A stretch of DNA of 5,199 nt from Thermoflavifilum sp. (lineage in GTDB: Bacteria; Bacteroidota; Bacteroidia; Chitinophagales; Chitinophagaceae): positions 1-5,199 of the forward strand of contig JADGHY010000162.1 in assembly GCA_019683625.1 (NCBI GenBank), in the 5' to 3' direction. Made by a program: the position numbers and the translations under genes. Of the stretch, positions 1-5,199 are shown one piece after another. Positions within the stretch are counted from its first letter, which is position 1, and each line of letters opens with the position of its first letter. The notes beneath the pieces are model-generated. The model made no database searches, was not told the origin of the DNA, and saw nothing but the letters and a program-made list of their open reading frames with translations.

Positions 1-2102
1 GCCTCCCGGGGTTTCCCTGAAGCCAGCTGCAGATTAGCCTTCTTGAGGAGAAATGCCGGATGGTGGGGTAAAAAATGCAGGGCGCTATCGATGACCAGCA
101 AAGCTGAATCCGGGTCGGATGCGCTTGCTTTGAGGTTGATGAGGCTTAGCCAGCTCAGGGTATCCTGGGGTTGCTGCCGGATGGCTGTCCAGAAATACTG
201 GCTGGCGCTATCGGGTATGCCGGCCTGCAGGAATTGTTTTCCGGCCAGGAAGAGGTCTTCCGCATAACTGGAAGCCAATTTGCTATCGTAGGGATAAAGG
301 TTCACTAGGTGGGCAAGGACACGAGCCGCATCGGCGTATTGGCCGCTGGCTTCGAGGAGGCCGACTTTTTTGACCAAAAAATCTCTGTCCTGCGGGAAAT
401 AGGCCAGTGCGCGATTGCACCAGGAGAGCCCCTCAGCATATTGTTGCATCTGGTAAAGCGCGTTGATCATCAGGTCCAGCGCATCGTGCGTTTGAGGTTC
501 CACGGCCAGCAGTTGCCTTAGTGCCTCAACGGCCTGATCGGGCTGTTGCTGGCGCATATTTTCGCGGGCGGCTTCCAGCAGTTGATCCAGATAAGCCTGG
601 CGGTAGCGCAGGTTTTGCGGATGGGCAAGCATAAGTTGTCGGGTGCGTGCAGCAGCTTCGCGATAATGCCCGGCAGCTTCCAGGATGCCCGCTTCACGGA
701 AACGATACGCTTCCGGGTTGGGAGAAAGAGCGATGGCCCGGCGTATGTAGGCCAGCGCCAGTTGATATTGTTTTTCTTGCAGGCTCAACGCCACTAACCT
801 GTCATAAGCCGGCAGATAAGTGGAATCCACATCAAGCATTTTTTCATAATAAGTTGCGGCGCTATCCCATTGTTGATCTCGTTCAAAGGCGCGGCCGGCC
901 ATCATGAGCTCTTCCAGCAGATGGCTTTTCAGTTCGGCATGCCGGGGATATTGGCTCCACAGCCGGGCAGTGATCGGATAAGCCTCTGCATATTTCTCCT
1001 GGGCATCGAGCAAGGCAATTTTTTTAAGCAAAAACAAGGTATCATCCGGATAATATTGCAGCGCCTGGTTGGCATAGCGCAATGCTTCAGCATAGGCATC
1101 CTGGGCACTATATAAATTGATTAAAGCCTGCAGGGCTTCTCGGTTGGCAGGATCGGTTGCCAGCACGGCATCATACTGGTATTGCGGCATTTGATGGGTG
1201 TATGCCCGTGCAGCTTGCAGGTGCACGTAAGCGGAAAGCTTGGTCCATCCCGGATCTTGCGGATGTTGTTGCATTTGTTCCCTGACAATTTCCTCGGCTT
1301 CCAGAAAACGCTTGGCAGAAAGCAGAATGCCAATTTTGCGTCTGGTAAATTCGGGGTCATCGGGATAAAACTGCAACGCCTGATTGGCATAGACGAGTGC
1401 TTCATCGTAGTGTTCGTATGCAGCTTCCAGGTTAATGAGGTAAGTCAAGATTAACCTGTTGTCTGGGGCCGTCTGCAAGGCCTGTTGCAGATAAGCATGG
1501 GCCTGCAGATAATTGTGCTGATCCCGGGAAGTACGGGCAGCGGTGATGAGCTGATCCAGATAAGCCTGGCGCAACTCTGTCTGATCGGGCCTTTTTTTCA
1601 TGCTTTGCTGCAATACCTGCAGGGCTTCATCAAATTGATGCTCGGCACTCAGCGCTGCTGTTTTTTTCAAAATGAAAAATACGCTATCGGGATAGTAGTA
1701 CAATGCCGTATTCGCATAACATAGTGCCTCATTGTAACGTTTAGCCTGCATTTCCAGGTAAATGAGATAGTTCAGGGCATCGGCCTGATCGGGTTTTTTT
1801 GCCAACACTTGGGACAATTCCACACGGGCCAGGTCATACTGATGGGTAAGCAGGTAAAGCCGGCCCAAAAGCAATCGAATATCCAGATAATCCGGGCTTT
1901 GTGCCAGTGCTTGTTTGCACAAAGCTATTGCTCGGTTATAATGGTGTTGCACATTGGTTTCATACAGGGCCTGTTTGAGCAGGTCGTCCGAAGAAAGTTT
2001 TTGGGCCTGAGTAGCTGTCAGCTGAAAACACAGGCATAGGCTCAGCAGCAAGGAGCTCATTCCGGGAAGACAACGTGTAGGGTGTGCAGTTTGCCACATC
2101 AT
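1..2102 (-). CDS. Secreted TPR-repeat protein, 3' end beyond the window (probable polysaccharide export/outer-membrane component)
   Basis: The frame is open without a stop from 2102 to base 1, giving 700 residues plus a partial codon; the C-terminus is outside the window. A signal peptide is visible: short n-region with H7 and R10, hydrophobic core at about 16-29, and probable cleavage after A33 in 'TQAQK'. The remainder is alpha-helical TPR-like sequence with typical phrases such as 'YAEALRYANQALQYYPDD' (337-354), organised in a 109-residue higher-order repeat described separately. The protein therefore acts in the periplasm or at the outer membrane, probably binding polymer or partner proteins. 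PgaA and YaiO-type proteins join periplasmic TPRs to a C-terminal beta-barrel; next to a GT2 synthase, such a barrel is expected in the missing part, but this is inference. Tandem ATGs at 2102 and 2099 both fit, 15 bases after the glycosyltransferase stop. A third at 2060 would leave a signal peptide without a positive charge and is less likely. The other open frames in this region are shadows of this gene. Confidence 0.9.
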   Translation of the reverse strand, partial: MMWQTAHPTRCLPGMSSLLLSLCLCFQLTATQAQKLSSDDLLKQALYETNVQHHYNRAIALCKQALAQSPDYLDIRLLLGRLYLLTHQYDLARVELSQVLAKKPDQADALNYLIYLEMQAKRYNEALCYANTALYYYPDSVFFILKKTAALSAEHQFDEALQVLQQSMKKRPDQTELRQAYLDQLITAARTSRDQHNYLQAHAYLQQALQTAPDNRLILTYLINLEAAYEHYDEALVYANQALQFYPDDPEFTRRKIGILLSAKRFLEAEEIVREQMQQHPQDPGWTKLSAYVHLQAARAYTHQMPQYQYDAVLATDPANREALQALINLYSAQDAYAEALRYANQALQYYPDDTLFLLKKIALLDAQEKYAEAYPITARLWSQYPRHAELKSHLLEELMMAGRAFERDQQWDSAATYYEKMLDVDSTYLPAYDRLVALSLQEKQYQLALAYIRRAIALSPNPEAYRFREAGILEAAGHYREAAARTRQLMLAHPQNLRYRQAYLDQLLEAARENMRQQQPDQAVEALRQLLAVEPQTHDALDLMINALYQMQQYAEGLSWCNRALAYFPQDRDFLVKKVGLLEASGQYADAARVLAHLVNLYPYDSKLASSYAEDLFLAGKQFLQAGIPDSASQYFWTAIRQQPQDTLSWLSLINLKASASDPDSALLVIDSALHFLPHHPAFLLKKANLQLASGKPRE
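583..602. repeat. 20-bp perfect direct repeat, copy B
   Basis: This is the second copy of the sequence at 1552-1571, encoding 'RQAYLDQ' at residues 501-507. Identity through synonymous positions over 20 bases stands out against the otherwise divergent repeat units. Confidence 0.9.
1552..1571. repeat. 20-bp perfect direct repeat, copy A
   Basis: The 20 bases tgatccagataagcctggcg are identical to those at 583-602, 969 bp (323 codons) away and in the same reading frame. They encode 'RQAYLDQ' at residues 178-184 of the TPR protein. The copies are the same part of repeat units 1 and 4. Confidence 0.9.
2004..2102 (-). other. Signal peptide of the TPR protein
   Basis: Residues 1-33 carry a weakly basic start, a core 'SSLLLSLCLCFQLTA' and a small-residue end with T31 at -3 and A33 at -1, followed by Q34-K35. 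Cysteines 23 and 25 sit inside the hydrophobic core, and leucine precedes C23, so it does not read as a lipobox; signal peptidase I processing is favoured over a lipoprotein. This places the TPR domain outside the cytoplasm, unlike the receiver and the bulk of the HEAT protein. Confidence 0.75.
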
Positions 2103-2117
2103 ATTTTGCGATAGCTG

Positions 2118-3599
2118 TCAGGATGAAGCCTCAGTAGGTTGTTGCACCGGGGTCATTTGCCGGCGGGCAAAACCTTGGCGCGACATATTTCCCCAGGCCA
2201 GTGTTTTTCCCGTGAAGTAAAAATAATTTCCGCGGATGGAGAAAAATACATTTAGCGGATGATAGAGGATAGGTTCCACGATAGCCATCAAACACAGCCC
2301 TATCACCTGCCATACGCTATCGTAATATTTAAAAGTCAGTTGATCCCAGAGCACGGCAATGGTGGTGATGGCCACGGAAAAGCTATACACGTAAATGAGC
2401 AGGATGAGGGCATGTGTCCAGTTGATGGTACCCGATAGAGCTGAAACCAGATAAAAGATGAGACCCGTAACTTCCAGAAATGGTGCCATCCATTCAAATA
2501 ACACCATATAGGGATAAGTGAGCAGGCCCATGATACCATATTTGGGGTTGCCGATGACGCGGCGGTGTACGGTTAGGCATTGGATCAAACCCCTTGCCCA
2601 GCGTGTGCGCTGTTTGCTGAACACTTTTAAGGTAGAAGGTCCCTCCGTCCAGCATTGGGAATTGGGGATATATCTTACCCGATAAGGCAATTTATTTTCT
2701 TCCATATACCGGCGCATCCGGGTAATCATTTCCATGTCTTCGGCGAATGAGGTATGGTCGTAACCACCGGCTTTGATGACGATTTCTTTATCGAACAACC
2801 CCAGCCCGCCACTCACGATAATCAATCCGTTCATCTGGCTCCAGGCCATGCGGCCCAACAGGAAGGAGCGGATATATTCTAGTTCCTGAAAGCGGGGCAG
2901 CAATTTTTTCGGAGGAATCACACGAAGCAATACGCCCTGATCCACTTCACAGGAGTTGGCAATGCGGATGGTAGCTCCTACGGCAATCACACGAATTTCT
3001 TCTTCCAGAAAGGGTTTCACCATGTGCAACAAAGTATTTTTCTCGATGATGCAGTCCACATCTGTGCACAGAAACAGGGGATAGGAGGCCACGTTAATGC
3101 CGGCATTTGATGCATCGGCCTTGCTTTTCCCATTTTCTTTATCCACCACAATAAGTTTGGAATAAGCCGGATTGGTAGAGCGAAACACCCTTTTCACGGG
3201 GCGGGTAACAATTCTTTCCTGGTAATCAAATTTCACGGGCACCAGTTCAAATTCGCGGATCAATTTTTCCAGGGTGTCGTCGGTGCTGCCATCATTCACG
3301 ATAATCACCTCAAAGCGGGCATAGTTGAGGGTGAGCAGCGAATGGACATTGTCAATGATAGTAGCTCCCTCGTTATAGGCCGGAGCAATCACGGATATGC
3401 CTGGTGCATGAGGTGAATTCAGAATAGATTTATAATCCACAAAGCTGTTGCGCCGCTTGAACTGGCGGATGGCCAGGGCTGAAAATATAGCCAGGATGAC
3501 GTAAAGCGACATGATGGCCGCTGCATAATAGAAGATAAATCCTTCGTAGAGGCTTTGAAGCTGATGCCAAAGATGGGATATGGTAAAATTCAGGATCAT
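2118..3599 (-). CDS. Membrane-embedded family 2 glycosyltransferase (PgaC/cellulose-synthase-like polysaccharide synthase)
   Basis: This 493-residue inner-membrane enzyme probably polymerises a nucleotide-sugar donor into an extracellular polysaccharide. One hydrophobic helix (about 20-45) followed by 'RQFKRR' leads into a cytoplasmic GT-A domain (about 65-345). Visible motifs in order are 'PAYNEG' (73-78), 'VNDGSTDDT' (101-109, with D103 for the nucleotide), 'KADASNAG' (160-167), the metal-binding DVD (180-182), 'SGGLGLF' (263-269), 'FAEDMEM' with the presumed general base D288, and QxxRW (Q330, R333, W334). All key residues of processive beta-glycosyltransferases are present. Hydrophobic segments near 356-372, 374-390, 396-418 and 430-448 form the C-terminal membrane part, with a basic tail presumably in the cytoplasm. 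There is no PilZ domain. PgaC is shorter (about 440 residues) but similar in plan; cellulose or hyaluronan-type synthases are alternatives, and the sugar cannot be read from the sequence. The start lies 3 bases after the HEAT gene stop. Confidence 0.93.
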   Translation of the reverse strand: MILNFTISHLWHQLQSLYEGFIFYYAAAIMSLYVILAIFSALAIRQFKRRNSFVDYKSILNSPHAPGISVIAPAYNEGATIIDNVHSLLTLNYARFEVIIVNDGSTDDTLEKLIREFELVPVKFDYQERIVTRPVKRVFRSTNPAYSKLIVVDKENGKSKADASNAGINVASYPLFLCTDVDCIIEKNTLLHMVKPFLEEEIRVIAVGATIRIANSCEVDQGVLLRVIPPKKLLPRFQELEYIRSFLLGRMAWSQMNGLIIVSGGLGLFDKEIVIKAGGYDHTSFAEDMEMITRMRRYMEENKLPYRVRYIPNSQCWTEGPSTLKVFSKQRTRWARGLIQCLTVHRRVIGNPKYGIMGLLTYPYMVLFEWMAPFLEVTGLIFYLVSALSGTINWTHALILLIYVYSFSVAITTIAVLWDQLTFKYYDSVWQVIGLCLMAIVEPILYHPLNVFFSIRGNYFYFTGKTLAWGNMSRQGFARRQMTPVQQPTEASS

Positions 3600-3602
3600 G
3601 TT

Positions 3603-4784
3603 TTAAGATTTGATAAGGGGGTCCAGGCAATGTTCAAGGGTGCGCTTTCGCTCTTCCGGCGCATGTTGCAACAGGGTTTGGACCAGGCTTTCATCACCAT
3701 GAGCAATGATGGCGCGGGCGGCTTCCTTTCGCACGGCATAATCCTGTGAACGCAGAAACTCTTCTCGCAAAAAATCCAGATAGCGCCCGCTGCGGATATG
3801 GCCCAGCGCACGCAGGATAGCTACCTGGCAGAATACGGGCTGGTCCACGTACAGCTGCACCAGTTGATCCTCGGCATCCACAGCATCAAGTTGCCCTAAC
3901 GCTTCAATGGCAGCAGCCCTGATTTGTGCATCCCGATGTTCCAATAGCTTCATGACCGCCGGGATAGCGTTGAATTGATTAAAATGCACGATTAGCTTCA
4001 GGCAAAACAATTTCAAATCCGTATTTTCGGAATAATGCAGCCAACGCGAGAAGCTGGGAATAGTTAATCCCTGCGTGTGGGTGATTACTTCAAACAAAAA
4101 CAATTGTTCCCAGGGCAACAATCGTCCGGTTAGATGATCAAAAAATTTAAAAGGTTCGTTTTTGCTCAGGCGAATGTAGGCAGCTTGTGCTTCCATGCGC
4201 AGCACGCGGTTGCGGCTGGTGGTGAGTTCCAGCATAGTCACTTCGGGCACCTGCAGTTGCATCTCGGCCAGCTCATGCAGGCCCTGAATCTTTCGGTTCC
4301 ATCGCCAGGAGCGCAGCTTGCGGTAGGAAAGCTTATCCAGCCTCAGCTGGATATAAAGCCTGCGGAGCAGTTGTGCCGTTTTCCCGGCAAAATTTTTATG
4401 GTAATACATCATCACATCAATCAACACTTGTTTCTGCCATCGTCGCCGCAGACCCAGAGTTGCGCTAAACGTGCCATCGGGCAAGGTAATCTGTTCGGGT
4501 GGAACGGTTTCGATATCGGGGTGTAACATCACCTCTTCGATGATTAAGGCCTCGGCTTTCTGGCGAAAGCTATTATCTCTATGTTGTTTCCATTGATAGC
4601 GCAGGCGGGTGATAGTAAGCAGGGCATACATGAACAGGATGGCCAGAATGGCCAGGATGCTCACCACCAGTGCGAAGCGGATGAAGGGCGGCTGCGCTTC
4701 AAACCAGCTTTGGTATGGCGCCATATACCTAGCCCAGAAAGGATAGGGGATGATATGTTGCAACACATCGAAAAAGTCTACCAT
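3603..4784 (-). CDS. Single-pass membrane protein with C-terminal HEAT repeats
   Basis: This 393-residue protein begins with about 33 residues rich in aromatics and proline, then one hydrophobic helix at about 34-58 ('ALVVSILAILAILFMYALL'). The basic stretch that follows ('RLRYQWKQHR', 60-69) predicts N-out, C-in topology with a large cytoplasmic part. Residues 70-190 match nothing I recognise. From about 191 the chain looks alpha-solenoidal: one degenerate HEAT-like unit near 191-220, then clearer helix pairs at about 254-284, 285-314, 316-345 and 348-375, the best being 'AQIRAAAIEALGQL'. HEAT repeats are protein-binding scaffolds; no catalytic motif is seen. The frame stays open to an ATG at 4913, but that start would bury 110 bases of coding in the receiver gene and add 43 unlikely residues. 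The ATG at 4784, 19 bases after the receiver stop, is preferred. The stop is 3 bases before the glycosyltransferase ATG, so translation is probably coupled. A role as adaptor between receiver and synthase is inference. Confidence 0.88.
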   Translation of the reverse strand: MVDFFDVLQHIIPYPFWARYMAPYQSWFEAQPPFIRFALVVSILAILAILFMYALLTITRLRYQWKQHRDNSFRQKAEALIIEEVMLHPDIETVPPEQITLPDGTFSATLGLRRRWQKQVLIDVMMYYHKNFAGKTAQLLRRLYIQLRLDKLSYRKLRSWRWNRKIQGLHELAEMQLQVPEVTMLELTTSRNRVLRMEAQAAYIRLSKNEPFKFFDHLTGRLLPWEQLFLFEVITHTQGLTIPSFSRWLHYSENTDLKLFCLKLIVHFNQFNAIPAVMKLLEHRDAQIRAAAIEALGQLDAVDAEDQLVQLYVDQPVFCQVAILRALGHIRSGRYLDFLREEFLRSQDYAVRKEAARAIIAHGDESLVQTLLQHAPEERKRTLEHCLDPLIKS

Positions 4785-4803
4785 AGGATATGGAATAATA
4801 TAG

Positions 4804-5172
4804 TTAGGAAGCCAGCAGCTTTTCCACGCGTGCCACCAACTCGGCCGGCACAATGGGTTTTCTGATAAAATCATTGGCGCCCAAGGCAAACACTTCCTCA
4901 ACCAGGCTATCAAGCTCTACCGATGAAATCACAACCACGGGAATGCTTTTATTTTTTAATTCGTGCCGCAGGCGGCTGATGATTTCTGTTCCAGGCAAAT
5001 AGGGCATCATCACATCGGTGATGACCGCATCGGGTGCGCGAAGGCCGATTTGTTCCATAGCCTCTTTGCCATTGGTTGCCGTAAACACCTCATAGCCTTT
5101 CTTGCGAAACAAGAGCTCAAGGGTCTTGAGCATCACCGGTTCATCTTCGATAATCAAAATTTTTTTGGCCAT
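4804..5172 (-). CDS. Single-domain response regulator (CheY-like receiver, no output domain)
   Basis: This 122-residue protein is a complete receiver domain with nothing after it. Visible receiver landmarks are the acidic pair E9-D10 (with E11) after the first strand 'KKILII', the phosphoacceptor D53 in 'ITDVMMP', S83-S84 at the end of strand 4 where CheY has T87-A88, and the invariant lysine K105 in 'FIRKP'. From the family, a histidine kinase would phosphorylate D53 and the phosphorylated face would bind a partner protein; with no DNA-binding or enzymatic domain, it must act by protein contact. No kinase gene is visible. It is the first gene of the visible cluster and is followed after 19 bases by the HEAT membrane protein, which is therefore its most attractive candidate partner (inference). 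The ATG at 5172 gives the normal receiver N-terminus 'MAKKILIIEDE'; the leader shows no Shine-Dalgarno sequence. The domain assignment is very secure; the target is unknown. Confidence 0.95.
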   Translation of the reverse strand: MAKKILIIEDEPVMLKTLELLFRKKGYEVFTATNGKEAMEQIGLRAPDAVITDVMMPYLPGTEIISRLRHELKNKSIPVVVISSVELDSLVEEVFALGANDFIRKPIVPAELVARVEKLLAS

Positions 5173-5199
5173 GGTTATGGATAAGGATCGAAAATATAT

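Larger units (their letters stand above)
1..1730 (-). repeat. 109-residue (327-bp) higher-order tandem repeat within the TPR gene
   Basis: The phrase [E/x]AL-x-YAN-x-AL-x-YYPDD recurs starting at residues 125, 234, 339, 448, 557 and 666, a spacing of 109, 105, 109, 109, 109. A second marker, [A/G]-A/G-R/K after a helix such as 'RQAYLDQLLEAAR', recurs at 188, 297, 402, 511 and 620, with the same spacing 109, 105, 109, 109. In window coordinates the units are 1730-1404, 1403-1089, 1088-762, 761-435 and 434-108, with the sixth cut at base 1. Each unit holds about three TPR-like helix pairs: a conserved 'YANQALQYYPDD' pair, a pair beginning 'LLKK' and a longer, looser third pair. The second unit is four residues short between residues 297 and 339. 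The repeat is divergent at the DNA level, so it is an old protein-level duplication, not a recent satellite. Confidence 0.85.
1..5172 (-). other. Putative single transcription unit: receiver, HEAT protein, GT2 synthase, TPR protein
   Basis: Four genes lie on one strand with gaps of 19, 3 and 15 bases, and no hairpin-plus-T-run structure is visible in any gap. The 3-base gap between the HEAT protein and the glycosyltransferase (stop TAA, then AAC, then ATG) suggests translational coupling. Cytoplasmic signalling, inner-membrane adaptor, inner-membrane polymerase and periplasmic TPR protein appear in order from inside to outside. The unit probably continues past base 1, because the TPR gene has not ended, and may begin further right, because only 27 bases precede the receiver gene. 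Co-transcription is inferred from spacing alone. Confidence 0.75.

Noticed and set aside
1..1730. CRISPR array or non-coding satellite as explanation of the periodicity
   Set aside because: The 327-bp period is in frame, divergent in DNA and conserved as protein, so it is a coding repeat.
43..2039. Series of plus-strand open frames of 70-94 codons, plus a minus-strand one at 1121-1405
   Set aside because: They are antisense or alternate-frame shadows of the continuous TPR reading frame, whose repeated composition keeps the other frames open.
2020..2060. Lipoprotein signal in the TPR protein because of cysteines 23 and 25
   Set aside because: Leucine precedes each cysteine, which does not fit a lipobox, and a good signal peptidase I site follows at T31-Q32-A33.
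1..2102. Possible frameshift or pseudogene, because no long complete frame ends within this region
   Set aside because: Reading the minus strand by hand from 2102 gives 700 sense codons without a stop; the frame is simply cut by the window edge.
4785..4913. N-terminal extension of the HEAT protein frame to an ATG at 4913
   Set aside because: It lies almost wholly inside the receiver gene's 3' end and adds 43 residues rich in W, P and C that look like out-of-frame translation; the ATG at 4784 fits the gene spacing.
4134..5184. Plus-strand open frames at 4134-4526, 4581-4865 and 4963-5184
   Set aside because: They lie opposite the HEAT and receiver genes, have no family resemblance and no gene-like context.
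5173..5199. Possible promoter -7 element (TATATTTT on the minus strand, 5198-5191) upstream of the receiver gene
   Set aside because: It only loosely resembles the Bacteroidota TAnnTTTG element, and the window ends before a -33 TTG element could be seen.

Overview
The window suggests a member of Bacteroidota, probably of the Chitinophagaceae type. The genes are packed on one strand, and no start codon is preceded by a recognisable Shine-Dalgarno sequence (short A/T-rich leaders are typical of that phylum). The protein style also fits: a stand-alone receiver, a HEAT protein, a family 2 glycosyltransferase and a secreted TPR protein with a signal peptide ending near 'TQAQK'. This lineage call is inference from style; no marker gene is present.

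Layout: all genes are on the minus strand and read from right to left. They are a CheY-like single-domain response regulator (5172 to 4804), a single-pass membrane HEAT-repeat protein (4784 to 3603), a polytopic processive-type GT2 glycosyltransferase (3599 to 2118) and a long signal-peptide-bearing TPR protein (2102 to beyond base 1, so its C-terminus is missing). The gaps are 19, 3 and 15 bases with no terminator-like hairpin, so the four genes look like one transcription unit. Nearly every base from 1 to 5172 is coding; only 27 bases of upstream sequence are visible at the right edge. I see no RNA gene, mobile element, CRISPR array or terminator.

How the genes may work together: the GT2 enzyme has the full motif set of membrane-embedded polysaccharide synthases (DxD, ED, QxxRW). 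A periplasmic TPR protein next to such a synthase recalls PgaA and other TPR-plus-beta-barrel polysaccharide exporters. The HEAT protein, inserted between a receiver domain and the synthase, is a plausible inner-membrane adaptor that senses the phosphorylation state of the receiver. The working hypothesis is a phospho-regulated exopolysaccharide synthesis and export system without the PilZ/c-di-GMP or PgaB/PgaD parts of the classical Pga system. That assignment is inference; the gene families themselves are well supported.

The most striking sequence-level structure lies in the TPR protein. It is built from a higher-order repeat of 109 residues (one unit has 105), about three TPR-like helix pairs per unit, with at least five full units plus the start of a sixth at the window edge.
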